The notes: generated from the sequence alone by a model not told the origin. A stretch of 64,000 bases of DNA from Vulcanisaeta moutnovskia 768-28 (GCF_000190315.1 NC_015151.1:62001-126000); one strand, 5' to 3'. Numbered from the stretch's first letter, positions 9,245 to 18,166 are shown. Translations and numbers: made by a program.

Positions 9245-9656
9245 CTATATCCACTCCATGGGTTCCGCGTTGGTCCTTACCTTATCCTCATCAGCTAGCC
9301 TCCATAGGCCTTTCTTTACGTCTAGGAGCACTATGCCTAACAGGCTCGTGACGTAATCACTCATTGACACCTCGTATATGCTAGGGTTCACTATAACATT
9401 GACCCTTACGGGCTTCGTCTGTCTATCCTCTAGGGCTAATTCCAGGTCAGCGGTATCTCTATAGAAGTATGCCTCTACCTCACCACCACTTGTCTCCACA
9501 CTTATTAATTCGCCGAACCTCGGCGGCCATAGGTTGACTAATCTATAGTTTAATGGGTATTGCTATGTCTGGTGTGTCTGTTTCAAAGCCGCTATTTATT
9601 AACACCGCCGTTACAGACTCATTCGCGCCCCTCCTCAGCCTTACCCTCACCACCAT
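9245..9656 (-). pseudogene. Clan AA aspartyl-protease-like protein, frameshifted
   Basis: Starting from ATG 9656 (preceded by GGAGGGG), the frame reads MVVRVRLRRG and INSGFETDTPDIAIPIKL and then hits a stop near 9546. One frame over, the sequence continues NLWPPRFGELI and then ETSGGEVEAYF to LLGIVLLDVKKGLWR at 9245. Joined, this is a retropepsin-like fold of about 135 residues. The canonical DSG is NSG here. A second damaged copy lies at 17787-18156. It is either a pseudogene or a sequencing frameshift. It overlaps the small ORF at 9619-9771 by 38 bp in another frame. Confidence 0.6.
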
Positions 9657-9771
9657 GCCCCTCCACCGGGACTAACCTAGCCAGCACAGCCCTCTTCTTC
9701 ATGTAGCCAAGCTTCCTCATGGACCTCCTCCTAGCCTTAATCAACTCGCGGAAGTATTCCTCATCCATCAT
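9619..9771 (-). CDS. Small basic protein, 50 aa, function unknown
   Basis: From ATG ATG at 9771 the frame encodes MMDEEYFRELIKARRRSM, then RKLGYMKKRAVLARLVPV and a Gly/Glu tail, ending at TGA 9619. Residues 4-38 form a likely amphipathic Arg/Lys-rich helical region. The next gene's Shine-Dalgarno and start lie inside its 3' end (38 bp overlap), implying translational coupling to the aspartyl-protease-like gene. I do not recognise the family. A partner or antitoxin-like role would be pure inference. Confidence 0.4.
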   Translation of the reverse strand: MMDEEYFRELIKARRRSMRKLGYMKKRAVLARLVPVEGHGGEGKAEEGRE

Positions 9772-9803
9772 GTTTAATCTCTCTTAATGCATTAAAAACC
9801 CTC

Positions 9804-10874
9804 TTATTTGACATACTCCTTCTCAATCACGCTTATTAATGCGTTAAGCCTTGCCCTGAAGTTTGTTGGGCTGTATCTTTCCCTGTTTTTGTGTATCCTT
9901 TCTCTGCTTATTAGTTGTTCAGCTTTGTCTATTAATTCTGGTATTTCCTCGATCTTGCTGTAGCCCAGTCCGTATTTTCCCTCCTCCGCTATGTCTATCC
10001 AGGGTCCTCCTGTCCTTGGTACTATTGGTATTGTTGCTGTGGCTATTGCGTCTAGTACTGATATTCCGAAGTGCTCGTTTGGTTTTAGGTGTAGGTATAT
10101 CGATGCGTGTTTGTAGTATTCCTCCTTTGTTTTCTCGTCCGCGTCTGGCACCACATCTATATTGCTTATTGCCTTAAGCCTCCTGATCACTTCCTTGGAT
10201 TCCCTCGTGTCTGTTCTGCCTATGATTATTATCCTCCTCCTTATCCTCGGTGCTATGCTTATTAGTTCCCTGAATCCCTTGTTCCACTCTAGTCTGCCTA
10301 CGGTGAGTACGTAGTCCTCCTTCTGTGGTATCTCTTCCGTGCTTATTGTGTAGTGTGGGCTTAGTACGTATTCGTTATTTGGCTCTATCCCCATTCTTGG
10401 TAATAATTTCTTGGCTAGGTTCATTGTGTACCTAGAGTTGTAGATCATGAATGAACCATCGTACATCTTGTAAATCCGGGACAGTACCCAGAATAGTAGG
10501 TCATTCTTCACGTTGCCCCACTCGTCTATTATGAAGTCTATGAAGGATAGCCCATGGAGCACTATTGGCCCTTTACTATACGGTATGAAGTTTGGATGAT
10601 TATTTATCACTATGTCGCAGTCCTCAACGTACTTGCCAATTAACCTCCTTAACTTCCTGAAGTTGAGGTAGTCAATGAGTAGTGAGTGCGGGTCGTAGGA
10701 TGCCTTAAAGCTTGTTTCAACGTGTCTAATTGGGTACCCTGGGTCGACCTTAACGTCACTAGTAACTACGAACTCTACTGAGTGCCCAAGCTCGGTTAAC
10801 GCCTTGGCTAGTTGCATGGCGTAGACCTGACCACCGCCAAGCCTCGTGAATTCCTCGAGTATGCACACCCTCAT
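9804..10874 (-). CDS. Glycosyltransferase family 4 protein
   Basis: This GT-B enzyme has 356 residues. The N-terminal domain opens with CILEEFTRLGGGQVYA, the typical loop that binds acceptor and diphosphate. The C-terminal domain has LTVGRLEWNKGF and IIGRTDTRESKE. The donor site HLKPNEHFGISVLDA corresponds to the EX7E motif, with Asp at the second position. Overall layout resembles ALG2/ALG11-type mannosyl- or glucosyltransferases, but the donor cannot be assigned. It belongs to the minus-strand glycan block. GC content is more like the host than that of the 2.4-6.5 kb glycosyltransferases. Confidence 0.82.
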   Translation of the reverse strand: MRVCILEEFTRLGGGQVYAMQLAKALTELGHSVEFVVTSDVKVDPGYPIRHVETSFKASYDPHSLLIDYLNFRKLRRLIGKYVEDCDIVINNHPNFIPYSKGPIVLHGLSFIDFIIDEWGNVKNDLLFWVLSRIYKMYDGSFMIYNSRYTMNLAKKLLPRMGIEPNNEYVLSPHYTISTEEIPQKEDYVLTVGRLEWNKGFRELISIAPRIRRRIIIIGRTDTRESKEVIRRLKAISNIDVVPDADEKTKEEYYKHASIYLHLKPNEHFGISVLDAIATATIPIVPRTGGPWIDIAEEGKYGLGYSKIEEIPELIDKAEQLISRERIHKNRERYSPTNFRARLNALISVIEKEYVK

Positions 10875-10975
10875 TTTTGGCCCCTTAATCCCTCATGAGT
10901 TAATAAACATTGACTTAAATCGAAGCATTGATCGAGCTCAGAGAATGAGCATGAATCACCATTGGTTCGGTTTTC

Positions 10976-11536
10976 TCATTCCACTTTAGCACCGAGCTCC
11001 CTCTTTAAAGCCTTGAACGCGTTTTCAAGCTCCTCATCCCACTTGACCCTTTCCTTTATTGCTTCCACATATTTAACCACACCACTTATTAATTTAGTTA
11101 CATCATAGGCGGCCTCATCCCTACCTCTATACTTGCTCATTACCATGTCCGGGTCCGGCCCGTTGTACTGGTAATCATGCAAGTCTAATGCTTTATCTGT
11201 CCATAGTGATGCATCGACATAGCCCACGGACTCCAGTAATTGGGACAATGCCTTCATCCTACTCGTTGGTACCCTTGGTACTGCCCTTTCCCTGAGCCAT
11301 TTCCTCTCCTCGTCGGTCTTGGCTATCTGAAGTAGTTTATCTAACTCAAGCCTGAGTAGGGCAGCCAACAAGGCACGCCAAGCCTGGAATGCCTTACTCG
11401 CGGCATTCCTAACGAGGCCGTCCTTTAGGAACCTAATCGCCAGTGAAGCCTCAACCAAAGCCTCCAGTAACCTAGCACTGACATAATCCTCCGTGGTCGG
11501 CTTAGGCAAAGGTCTCTCAAGGGCTTCAGTATTCAC
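10976..11536 (-). CDS. PaREP1 family protein
   Basis: The 186-residue helical protein has the PaREP1 layout: an N-terminal ARLLEALVEASLAIRFLKDG helix with a downstream AFQAWRALLAAL helix, then the loop region LDLHDYQYNGPDPD. PaREP1/PaREP8 domains are multi-copy families typical of Pyrobaculum and other Thermoproteales, HEPN-like in appearance and of unsettled function. The start is GTG 11536. A perfect 7-bp inverted repeat (GGGATTG/CAATCCC, 11581-11607) lies just upstream. It stands alone in a region of decayed genes. Confidence 0.75.
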   Translation of the reverse strand: MNTEALERPLPKPTTEDYVSARLLEALVEASLAIRFLKDGLVRNAASKAFQAWRALLAALLRLELDKLLQIAKTDEERKWLRERAVPRVPTSRMKALSQLLESVGYVDASLWTDKALDLHDYQYNGPDPDMVMSKYRGRDEAAYDVTKLISGVVKYVEAIKERVKWDEELENAFKALKRELGAKVE

Positions 11537-11803
11537 ATCCTAAGATTAGTTTGGACCCTTAAATACCTACCTTGAATATTGGGATTGTTAAGGCAATTAG
11601 CAATCCCCTTTCTAGGCACATTTATTTATTAATTACTCTATGCATATGGGCATTTCGCCGAATAGGAAAGTACGGTAATTAGCATCATCATGAAGTTATG
11701 AGAGAATTAGCGCCAGACTTAGTGCATTGTCATTTCTGTTGCTGTCTCAGTTTTGGGTGGTATAAATACTCGTAACTATTGCGTAGTACCTCAACTTCCA
11801 TGA

Positions 11804-12345
11804 TTATTCAACCAAGTCCCTCATCTCTTCTTCGAAACCCTCCCTCTCTATTAAATCGGCAATTTCGTTCATTTGCTCAATATCAGCCATTGTGTAATTA
11901 TTCGGGTCCTTATCAAGTAACTGCCTAAGCCCCCATAAACCTCCCACGTATAGTACCTAGTCCCTGGAATAGACAACAAAACCCTAACCATACCCTTAAA
12001 CGCTGCTGCCTCCGTGGCCGTGAAAGCACCCTTAACCTCAAGCGTGGAAATAAGAACCTCGGAAAACTGCATAAACGCATTCTCAAGTCTCCCAATCCTA
12101 CCCTTTAATTCCACTACTTCAGACCCTAGGCTTGCTAACCTACCCTTAACCTGGCTAATCTTAGCCTCTATACTCGTTATCCTACCCTCCATGCTCGTAA
12201 CTCTAGCCTCAATGCTCCCAAACCTAGCATCGATTTCCGTAAACTTCCTCCCAAGCCAGTAGGCTAGTGACGCCGTCGAAGTGGCCACACTAACTATCAC
12301 AGTTATTATCGTCAAAAAATCAACCAAAACAAACAACCACCACAA
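11804..12345 (-). pseudogene. Membrane-anchored coiled-coil protein with a frameshift
   Basis: The N-terminal helix (VDFLTIITVIVSVATS) anchors a coiled coil over residues 35-95 (SIEARVTSMEGRITSIEAKI). After the segment around residue 128 the main frame drifts and stops at 11869. The other frame continues naturally from GLRQLLDKDPNNYTMADIEQ through EIADLIEREGFEEEMRDLVE to TAA 11804. The shift sits at a five-G run (positions 11931-11935 on the plus strand as C5), the usual place for a lost base or a sequencing error. The restored length is about 179 residues. Function unknown; similar short coiled-coil membrane proteins recur in Thermoproteales genomes. Confidence 0.6.
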
Positions 12346-12562
12346 AGATCACCAACCCAAATAAATACCTTACGCGATGGGATTGTTGAGGAAGTAATTT
12401 TATTTTCAATTATAGCACTCCGTTAAATCCACTGGGAATTAATGAGAAATTGGGGGACCTAAAAATAAAACGGAAGTAATGAAATCCAATCAATGCCCAG
12501 AACTTTGCCGGCCACCCTTTAGTAATTCAACAGACGATCAATGGAAATTAATTATGGCATGC

Positions 12563-13480
12563 CTATGTAACCTCTGTGTAAATCTCAATGCCAAGCTCCC
12601 TGGCAAGCTCCATAGCCCTATCATCAACATAAGGCGAAACAATGACAAGCCTAGGTTTAACACCATTAACCCTCTCGTAAAGTCTACCAATTCTCCAAAA
12701 TTCAGCAACATCATCCCTTGATACGCTAGACTTAACCTCAACCAATATGTGGCTGCCATCCTTCACCACAATATCTACATCGATCATGGCAGGGTGACCG
12801 TAGACCTCACCATTAACGTCATTATAACTCCACTTCTCAACCTTAGCAACCCCAAGAATTCTCTCAACAACACCTCTCATACCCTCCCTAAACGCCTCTT
12901 CAGAAATTAACCCCCACCTAGCACCCAACGCATCCAACCTCCTATTAACGGCCATTATAGACTTGTTAAAGTCCTCCCGTAAATTCCTCAACTCGGTCTC
13001 AATCGCCTCAAACCTTTTATACGTCTCCTCCCATCTTTTTTCGTTTTCTTGCCATCTTTTCTCCTGCTCCTCCCTGAAGGTTTTTAGTTCCTGCCATAGC
13101 TTCTCGATTTCCTTCCAGGTCTTGTCCTGATTCTCACGCAAAGCCTTGACCTCCTGCCACAGCCTCTCCTGATTTTCCCTCAATGCCTTCACCTCTTGCC
13201 ATATCTTGTTGTTTTCCTCCCATAACTTGTTCTGGCTCTCGCGTAGTGCCTTAACCTCCTCCCACAGTTTGTTTTGGTTTTCCCAAAGCTTCTCGATGTT
13301 CTCGAGGATCTTGCTCAAGACATCCATCACCACAGACTGACTCCTAACCAAACCACCCACAGCATCAACCAATCGCCCAAGAGCCGACTGAACGTCCGAG
13401 ATGCCCAGGTAAGCCATAACCAAAAGCCTAAACTCCTCATCCTCTCTCAACAAACGCAAAAACTCATCCTTAATACTCAC
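12563..13480 (-). CDS. DUF3782-type PD-(D/E)XK nuclease-like protein with Trp-periodic coiled coil
   Basis: The protein has 305 residues. Residues 1-58 are helical; residues 60-180 form one long coiled coil built from units like KLWEEVKALRENQ. Tryptophans at 66, 73, 87, 94, 108, 122, 129, 143 and 150 are all separated by multiples of seven. The C-terminal domain (190-305) is nuclease-like: D234/D236 in MIDVDIVVKD and E248-V-K250 in HILVEVKSS, which fits PD-(D/E)XK. DUF3782 proteins with this plan are common in Thermoproteales and some cyanobacteria; their substrate is unknown. A TATA-like tttatttaag at 13500-13509 fits a leaderless GTG start. The gene stands alone between hypothetical genes. 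Confidence 0.75.
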   Translation of the reverse strand: MSIKDEFLRLLREDEEFRLLVMAYLGISDVQSALGRLVDAVGGLVRSQSVVMDVLSKILENIEKLWENQNKLWEEVKALRESQNKLWEENNKIWQEVKALRENQERLWQEVKALRENQDKTWKEIEKLWQELKTFREEQEKRWQENEKRWEETYKRFEAIETELRNLREDFNKSIMAVNRRLDALGARWGLISEEAFREGMRGVVERILGVAKVEKWSYNDVNGEVYGHPAMIDVDIVVKDGSHILVEVKSSVSRDDVAEFWRIGRLYERVNGVKPRLVIVSPYVDDRAMELARELGIEIYTEVT

Positions 13481-13499
13481 ATTAAAACGATAACAATCT

Positions 13500-13509
13500 T
13501 AAATAAAAA
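13500..13509 (-). promoter_or_regulatory. TATA box for the DUF3782 gene
   Basis: On the minus strand the box reads tttatttaag and is centred about 25 nt before the GTG at 13480. This implies a leaderless transcript and supports that start. Confidence 0.4.
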
Positions 13510-13677
13510 CTTACTGCAGGAGGGATTTAATAGTATGCATTGATATTAATAAATAATAGTAATTGAATACAGCGTTTTTCAGGTGAGTCAAGGTTGTTAA
13601 GCAGTATTGTAGTAGCAATCATGGGCTTAGTACCATGTTTTATTAAGGCAGTATTTTTAGGGTGTTTTACTACGACT

Positions 13678-13941
13678 TTACTTTTGTTGCTGTCGTTGTG
13701 CTTGTTGTTTTGTCTCTTCCTCGAGCTTCTTTAGTTCCTCTATCTCCTTCTCGATTTCCTCGATTGGCTTTGGTGGTGTTGTGGCTAGTGCGTAGCCTAC
13801 CCAAGCTAGTATTCCGAATATTACGGCTATGGCTATTACACCCGTCAGCCTTAGTAGGAATAGGCTGTAGGGTGTTGCGAACATTATGTAGGCGTAAGCG
13901 AGTATGATAACTATCGATATTACAAGCAACGCTATACCCAC
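13678..13941 (-). CDS. Small two-helix membrane protein with charged tail
   Basis: The 87-residue protein has two membrane helices (about residues 2-22 and 30-52). A proline-containing turn (TPPKPIEEIE) and a charged, then glutamine-rich tail (EELKKLEEETKQQAQ) follow. The tail probably faces the cytoplasm as a short coiled coil. The GTG at 13941 is the only standard start after an in-frame stop just upstream. I do not recognise a family beyond small archaeal membrane proteins. It lies between the DUF3782 gene and rmlB with no operon partner. Confidence 0.5.
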   Translation of the reverse strand: MGIALLVISIVIILAYAYIMFATPYSLFLLRLTGVIAIAVIFGILAWVGYALATTPPKPIEEIEKEIEELKKLEEETKQQAQRQQQK

Positions 13942-14069
13942 TGCCTTATCCCCTATTCGTCGGGTTATGAAAATGAACTAGAGTTATTAAGTGTTCCTAT
14001 TATTTACTTTTAATGATGTTCATGTGCTGTATAGGTTAAGTTTTATTTATTGAGTGTTTAGTTAGGTTG

Positions 14070-15050
14070 ATGGGTCGATACAGGATTCTGGTTACTGGTG
14101 GTGCTGGATTTATCGGTAGTAATTTTGTTAGATTTTCACGGTATTTAGGTAATGATATCACGGTCTATGATGCTTTTACGTATGCTGGTCGTTATGAGAA
14201 TTTACCTAGGGATGTTGAGGTGATAAAGGGTGACATTACTGATTATGATAGGTTGAAGGATGTCGTACAGAGAATTCATCCTGAGATCATCGTTAATTTC
14301 GCCGCGGAGACACATGTCGATAGGAGTATAGTGAACCCTGAACCCTTTATTAGGACGAATGTATATGGGGTATATACAATACTAAAGATTGTGAAGGAAT
14401 TCGGGACTAGGCTTATCCATATATCTACGGATGAGGTTTACGGTGACATGGAGGGTAAGGAACCTGCTGATGAGAATACGGTATTGAGACCAAGTAATCC
14501 TTACGCAGCCACAAAGGCCGCCGGTGATGCCTTAATAATGGCATTTCACAGAACCTACGGTGTTGACGCTATTATAATACGTCCATCTAACAATTACGGT
14601 CCTTACCAATACCCTGAAAAGTTAATACCAAGAACCGTGATTAGAGCTCTTAACGATATCCCAGTCGTTGTCCATGGTGACGGGTCACAGAGGAGAGATT
14701 GGCTTTATGTTGAGGATACCTGCAGGGCAGTCCTAACGATTATCGAGAAGGGAGTATCCGGCGAAATCTATAATGTGCCGGGCTTTAATGAAAAAAGCAT
14801 TCTTCAGGTTGTTGAGGATGCACTACGGGTACTTAATAAGCCGAAGGCGTTGATACGTTTCGTTAGTGATAGACCTGGCCAAGATAGAAGATACATCATG
14901 AAGGGAGATAAGATTTTGTCCTTGGGCTGGAGACCATTGGTTATTTGGGAAGATGGATTGAAGAAGACAATTAAGTGGTACTTAGAAAATGAGTGGTGGT
15001 GGAGACCGCTCCTTAGTGATGAATTCTTTAGGAAAGACACACCGTGGTGA
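14070..15050 (+). CDS. rmlB: dTDP-glucose 4,6-dehydratase
   Basis: The enzyme converts dTDP-glucose to dTDP-4-keto-6-deoxyglucose using bound NAD+. The Rossmann motif is TGGAGFIGSNFV. ISTDEVYGD carries the Thr-Asp-Glu catalytic set, and NPYAATKAAGD carries the Tyr-x3-Lys pair. The RPSNNYGPYQYPEKLIP signature and GDGSQRRDWLYVED are typical of RmlB. The length (326 aa) is normal. ATG 14070 is preferred over the adjacent TTG. It converges on rmlA with a 6 bp gap. No RmlC or RmlD is present in the window, so the final deoxysugar is not determined here. Confidence 0.92.
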   Translation: MGRYRILVTGGAGFIGSNFVRFSRYLGNDITVYDAFTYAGRYENLPRDVEVIKGDITDYDRLKDVVQRIHPEIIVNFAAETHVDRSIVNPEPFIRTNVYGVYTILKIVKEFGTRLIHISTDEVYGDMEGKEPADENTVLRPSNPYAATKAAGDALIMAFHRTYGVDAIIIRPSNNYGPYQYPEKLIPRTVIRALNDIPVVVHGDGSQRRDWLYVEDTCRAVLTIIEKGVSGEIYNVPGFNEKSILQVVEDALRVLNKPKALIRFVSDRPGQDRRYIMKGDKILSLGWRPLVIWEDGLKKTIKWYLENEWWWRPLLSDEFFRKDTPW

Positions 15051-15056
15051 TGAACA

Positions 15057-16121
15057 TTACATACTTTCTATCACATTACCTTCACCAATTATTAACCTGC
15101 TAATACCATTAGTTAGCCTTATCCTCGAGTTCGGTCCAATTATGCTATCTATTATCCTAGCCCTACCAAGCTCCAGCCTTGCGTTGTCAAGTACAATACT
15201 CCTGCTCACACTACCACCATTTATGCTGGCATTCGTCTCAACATCGACATAGTGCTCGATCACGGTCTCCCTACCAATGACCGAACCCTTACCTATGTAG
15301 GCCGGTCCATGCACAAAGCCCTCAACCATGGCGCCCTTCTCAATAATAACCCTGCCATTCACCTCACCCCTAACCTCACCCTCAATCCTCGACTTAATCT
15401 CATCGAGCATTAGGTATAGTAGGTCGAGTATGTCCTGATGTGTCCCCATGTCCTTCCACCAACTATTGGTTATTGCATAACCAACCCTGTGTCCATTATT
15501 AATAAACCACTGGATTAGGTCCGTTATCTCGTACTCACCCCTAGCTGATGGCTTCAACGTACTGAAGGCTCTCTCCACATCCCTTGAATCCTTGAACATG
15601 TATATGCCAGTCACCACATAACTATTGGGCGGGACTTCCCTGGGCTTCTCTATGAGCTTCACGACCTTGCCATCACTAATAATGGCATTACCAAACCTGG
15701 TCGGGTCTTTATGCCTCGTTAATACTATAAATACGTCATAATCACCCTCCATAAACTCCCTAATGAAGCTGTTAATGCCCTCACCGAAGTAATTATCACC
15801 AAGATGAACAACTAGTTGCCCGTTGGCGCCTTCCTCAATAGCCCTATGTATCGCATGGGCAATACCAAGCCTCTCCCTCTGCTCAACATACTTAATGCTA
15901 ACATTAAGCTCAGAACCATCACCGAGCAACTGTCTAAAGAGGAAACCAAGGTGCCCAACAACCACATAGAAACTACTTAAACCTACATCCCGCAATCCCT
16001 CAATCAACCTAACGACGAGTGGTTTACCCATTATTGGTATTAACGGTTTCGGCAATGTATACGTTAATGGCCTAAGCCTAGTACCCTCGCCCGCCACTAA
16101 TATGATGCTTGTTAATGCCAT
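15057..16121 (-). CDS. rmlA: Glucose-1-phosphate thymidylyltransferase, long form
   Basis: The enzyme makes dTDP-glucose from dTTP and glucose-1-phosphate and so feeds RmlB. The nucleotidyltransferase motif is VAGEGTRLRPLTYTLPKPL, with the metal-site LGDNYF and LIEKPREVP of the sugar-binding half. About 110 C-terminal residues form a left-handed hexapeptide-like beta helix (VIIEKGAMVEG, AYIGKGSVIG), which marks the long RfbA/StrD-type archaeal form of about 350 residues. It is convergent with rmlB, so the pair is functionally linked though not co-transcribed. Confidence 0.9.
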   Translation of the reverse strand: MALTSIILVAGEGTRLRPLTYTLPKPLIPIMGKPLVVRLIEGLRDVGLSSFYVVVGHLGFLFRQLLGDGSELNVSIKYVEQRERLGIAHAIHRAIEEGANGQLVVHLGDNYFGEGINSFIREFMEGDYDVFIVLTRHKDPTRFGNAIISDGKVVKLIEKPREVPPNSYVVTGIYMFKDSRDVERAFSTLKPSARGEYEITDLIQWFINNGHRVGYAITNSWWKDMGTHQDILDLLYLMLDEIKSRIEGEVRGEVNGRVIIEKGAMVEGFVHGPAYIGKGSVIGRETVIEHYVDVETNASINGGSVSRSIVLDNARLELGRARIIDSIIGPNSRIRLTNGISRLIIGEGNVIESM

Positions 16122-16251
16122 TGGAAATAATCAAAAAATGCAGGCTTTAAAGCATTAAAGTTTCCATTAAGGCCATAAACCTCATTACTAGAGAAACCTC
16201 ATCGACCCTTGTCAGTAAATATTTAATAATATTAATTAACCATTGCGTTGA

Positions 16252-17715
16252 ATGAAGAGAGAAAGTGCCATTGCCGGTGTTGTATTGAATTATTTACCGA
16301 CAGCTACTAATTATGCATTGGCAATAGCTTATATAGTTGTTTTAACAAGGTACATACCATTGACGCAATATGGTTATTATAATGCGCTTTTTGCTATTGT
16401 CAATGCCATAGGTTCGTTGATACCAATACCAGGAATATCGGGTGCTATCGCTAGGGAAGGTGCTATTGAGTACATTAGGGGTGGTAATATTAGGCCTTAC
16501 TTTGCGGCCTTGGTATTTATGTCATTAATAATGGCTATCATATATGCCGCAGTACTCGTGATTGCCATACCGATTTATTTAATTAATGGCATTCCGCATT
16601 GGTTGCTAGGTACTGTCTACATATACCTGGGCACCGTGGTTGCTCAGTCGCTGGCTGGTGCCTTAGGCCTGTACCTGTGGCTTATGGGTAGGGTTGTAAC
16701 CCAGGGTGCTGGTTCTACGGTTAACATGCTTCTCATGAGGTTTCTCGAGGTTTTGCTTATTGTGGTTATGCGTAATGTTTATGCAATAGCCATCTCGACC
16801 CTTATTGGGTCGGTAGCGCAATTACTGTATTACTTAGGTAATATAAAGGACCTTGTTAGTCCTATCCTTGGTATTGGAATAATCACCTCTAGGGTCAAGT
16901 ACATCCTTGAGTTTGGTTTTCAGTCCTGGATCCTTGGTTACATGGGTATACTAAGCTTTAGTTTATTCACGTACTTGGTGTACAGGTATTTAGGTCCCGA
17001 CGCGACGGGTATTTACGGACTTGCCGCGGCAATGGTCAACGCAGTCATAGCCCTCGGGCCTGCGGTGTCCACAGTCCTCAATAGTAGGGTTTCTCACGGC
17101 CTTGGGCTTGGTATTGATGTCAGGAGCATTTTTAGGGATTTTGCAATCCCAACCTTCATAGCCTCAGCCATCATGGTACAATTAATAGTCCTTGCATTAC
17201 CCATATTGCCCAGGCTTGGTATTATAAATGGTGATTATGTACGCTCAATACCATACGCATCAGCCCTATTCGCCTCCGCACCCTTTGCCGTTGCCGTCAC
17301 CGTTTATACATCGTATTACTGGGTCATTGGTAAAGGCTGGTACGCGTTGGTGGCTAACTTGGTTGGGCTTGGCATTGGACTTGCAATGTATGTGCTTCTA
17401 CATATCCTGGGGCTTTATATGGCTGTTGTCAGTAATTATGTAATGTACATAGTCATATTAACCTTCTTCTGGGTCTTAGAGAAATGGAACATTATGAACA
17501 GTACCGTTAGCATCATTGGCTTATCCACATTCCTAACCCTGATATCCTCATGGACCCTACCACTTAATGACCCACCGATTACCTGGCCCGCCATGCAACT
17601 AATAACCATTACCATAACCATTATATCACTATACATTGTTAAACCCCTGCCTAAGTCATTGCTTGATCAATTACCTAGGTTCGCAAGACCATTATTAATA
17701 CCATTTACAAAGTAA
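16252..17715 (+). CDS. Wzx-type polysaccharide flippase (MOP superfamily)
   Basis: The membrane protein has 487 residues and about 12-14 helices. The N-terminus GVVLNYLPTATNYALAIAY and the helix-loop region LTRYIPLTQYGYYNALFAI are characteristic of O-antigen/polysaccharide flippases. It should move a lipid-linked glycan unit across the membrane. A TATA-like atatttaata sits about 30 nt before ATG 16252. As the last gene of the glycan island it supplies the export step for products of RmlA/B and the glycosyltransferases. MATE-type transport of something else is possible but less likely given the context. Confidence 0.8.
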   Translation: MKRESAIAGVVLNYLPTATNYALAIAYIVVLTRYIPLTQYGYYNALFAIVNAIGSLIPIPGISGAIAREGAIEYIRGGNIRPYFAALVFMSLIMAIIYAAVLVIAIPIYLINGIPHWLLGTVYIYLGTVVAQSLAGALGLYLWLMGRVVTQGAGSTVNMLLMRFLEVLLIVVMRNVYAIAISTLIGSVAQLLYYLGNIKDLVSPILGIGIITSRVKYILEFGFQSWILGYMGILSFSLFTYLVYRYLGPDATGIYGLAAAMVNAVIALGPAVSTVLNSRVSHGLGLGIDVRSIFRDFAIPTFIASAIMVQLIVLALPILPRLGIINGDYVRSIPYASALFASAPFAVAVTVYTSYYWVIGKGWYALVANLVGLGIGLAMYVLLHILGLYMAVVSNYVMYIVILTFFWVLEKWNIMNSTVSIIGLSTFLTLISSWTLPLNDPPITWPAMQLITITITIISLYIVKPLPKSLLDQLPRFARPLLIPFTK

Positions 17716-17786
17716 TAAAGATAATATTATCAATACTGAGGCTTATAACTCCTCCTAACCCTATTACCTAAGTCACTACGTAATCT

Positions 17787-18156
17787 CTATAAGCCCTCCC
17801 TAAAGTCTTCAACTATGAGTCCAAGAAGTCCTGCTAAATAATCACTGATCAGTACTTCGCGTTCCACATCTGAGATGATCACGTCCGATAATACGGGCTC
17901 TGTCGCCGTACATCCTCAAATACCGAGACATACACGGATGAAGGCAGGACATAAAGCCTAGTGGGGCCAGCGACAGTTCCAAAACTTGCGCACTACCCTC
18001 AACTATGACCCTATCCCATAGGTTAAGTCTTTTGGCTAGGTTTATCGGAAGTAGTATCTGTGGCGTCTCACTCTCAAATCCACTATTAAGGAGTGCTACC
18101 GTGACCTCCTCCCTCCCTTCTCTCGTCCTTAATTTCAATCTTATTCTCACCACCAA
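17787..18156 (-). pseudogene. Second clan AA aspartyl-protease-like gene, twice frameshifted
   Basis: From TTG 18156 the sequence reads MVVRIRLKLR, LLNSGFESETPQILLPINLA and KRLNLW, parallel to the 9245-9656 gene. The main frame then loses similarity near 17950 and stops at 17842. A second frame gives RLYVLPSSVYVSVFEDV. A third gives DVIISDVEREVLISDYLAG and LLGLIVEDFREGL, ending at TAG 17787. Two frameshifts are therefore needed to restore a protein of about 123 residues. The catalytic-position motif is again NSG instead of DSG. It is a pseudogene, probably ancient given the double damage. Confidence 0.6.
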
Positions 18157-18166
18157 GGTTCACCAA

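Noticed and set aside
11581-11607. Hairpin GGGATTG/CAATCCC as a terminator
   Set aside because: Archaeal termination relies on T-runs rather than hairpins, and no T-run follows on either strand.
13030-13300. A DNA tandem repeat or CRISPR-like array
   Set aside because: The periodicity comes from coding heptads in the DUF3782 protein; units differ in sequence and there are no spacers.
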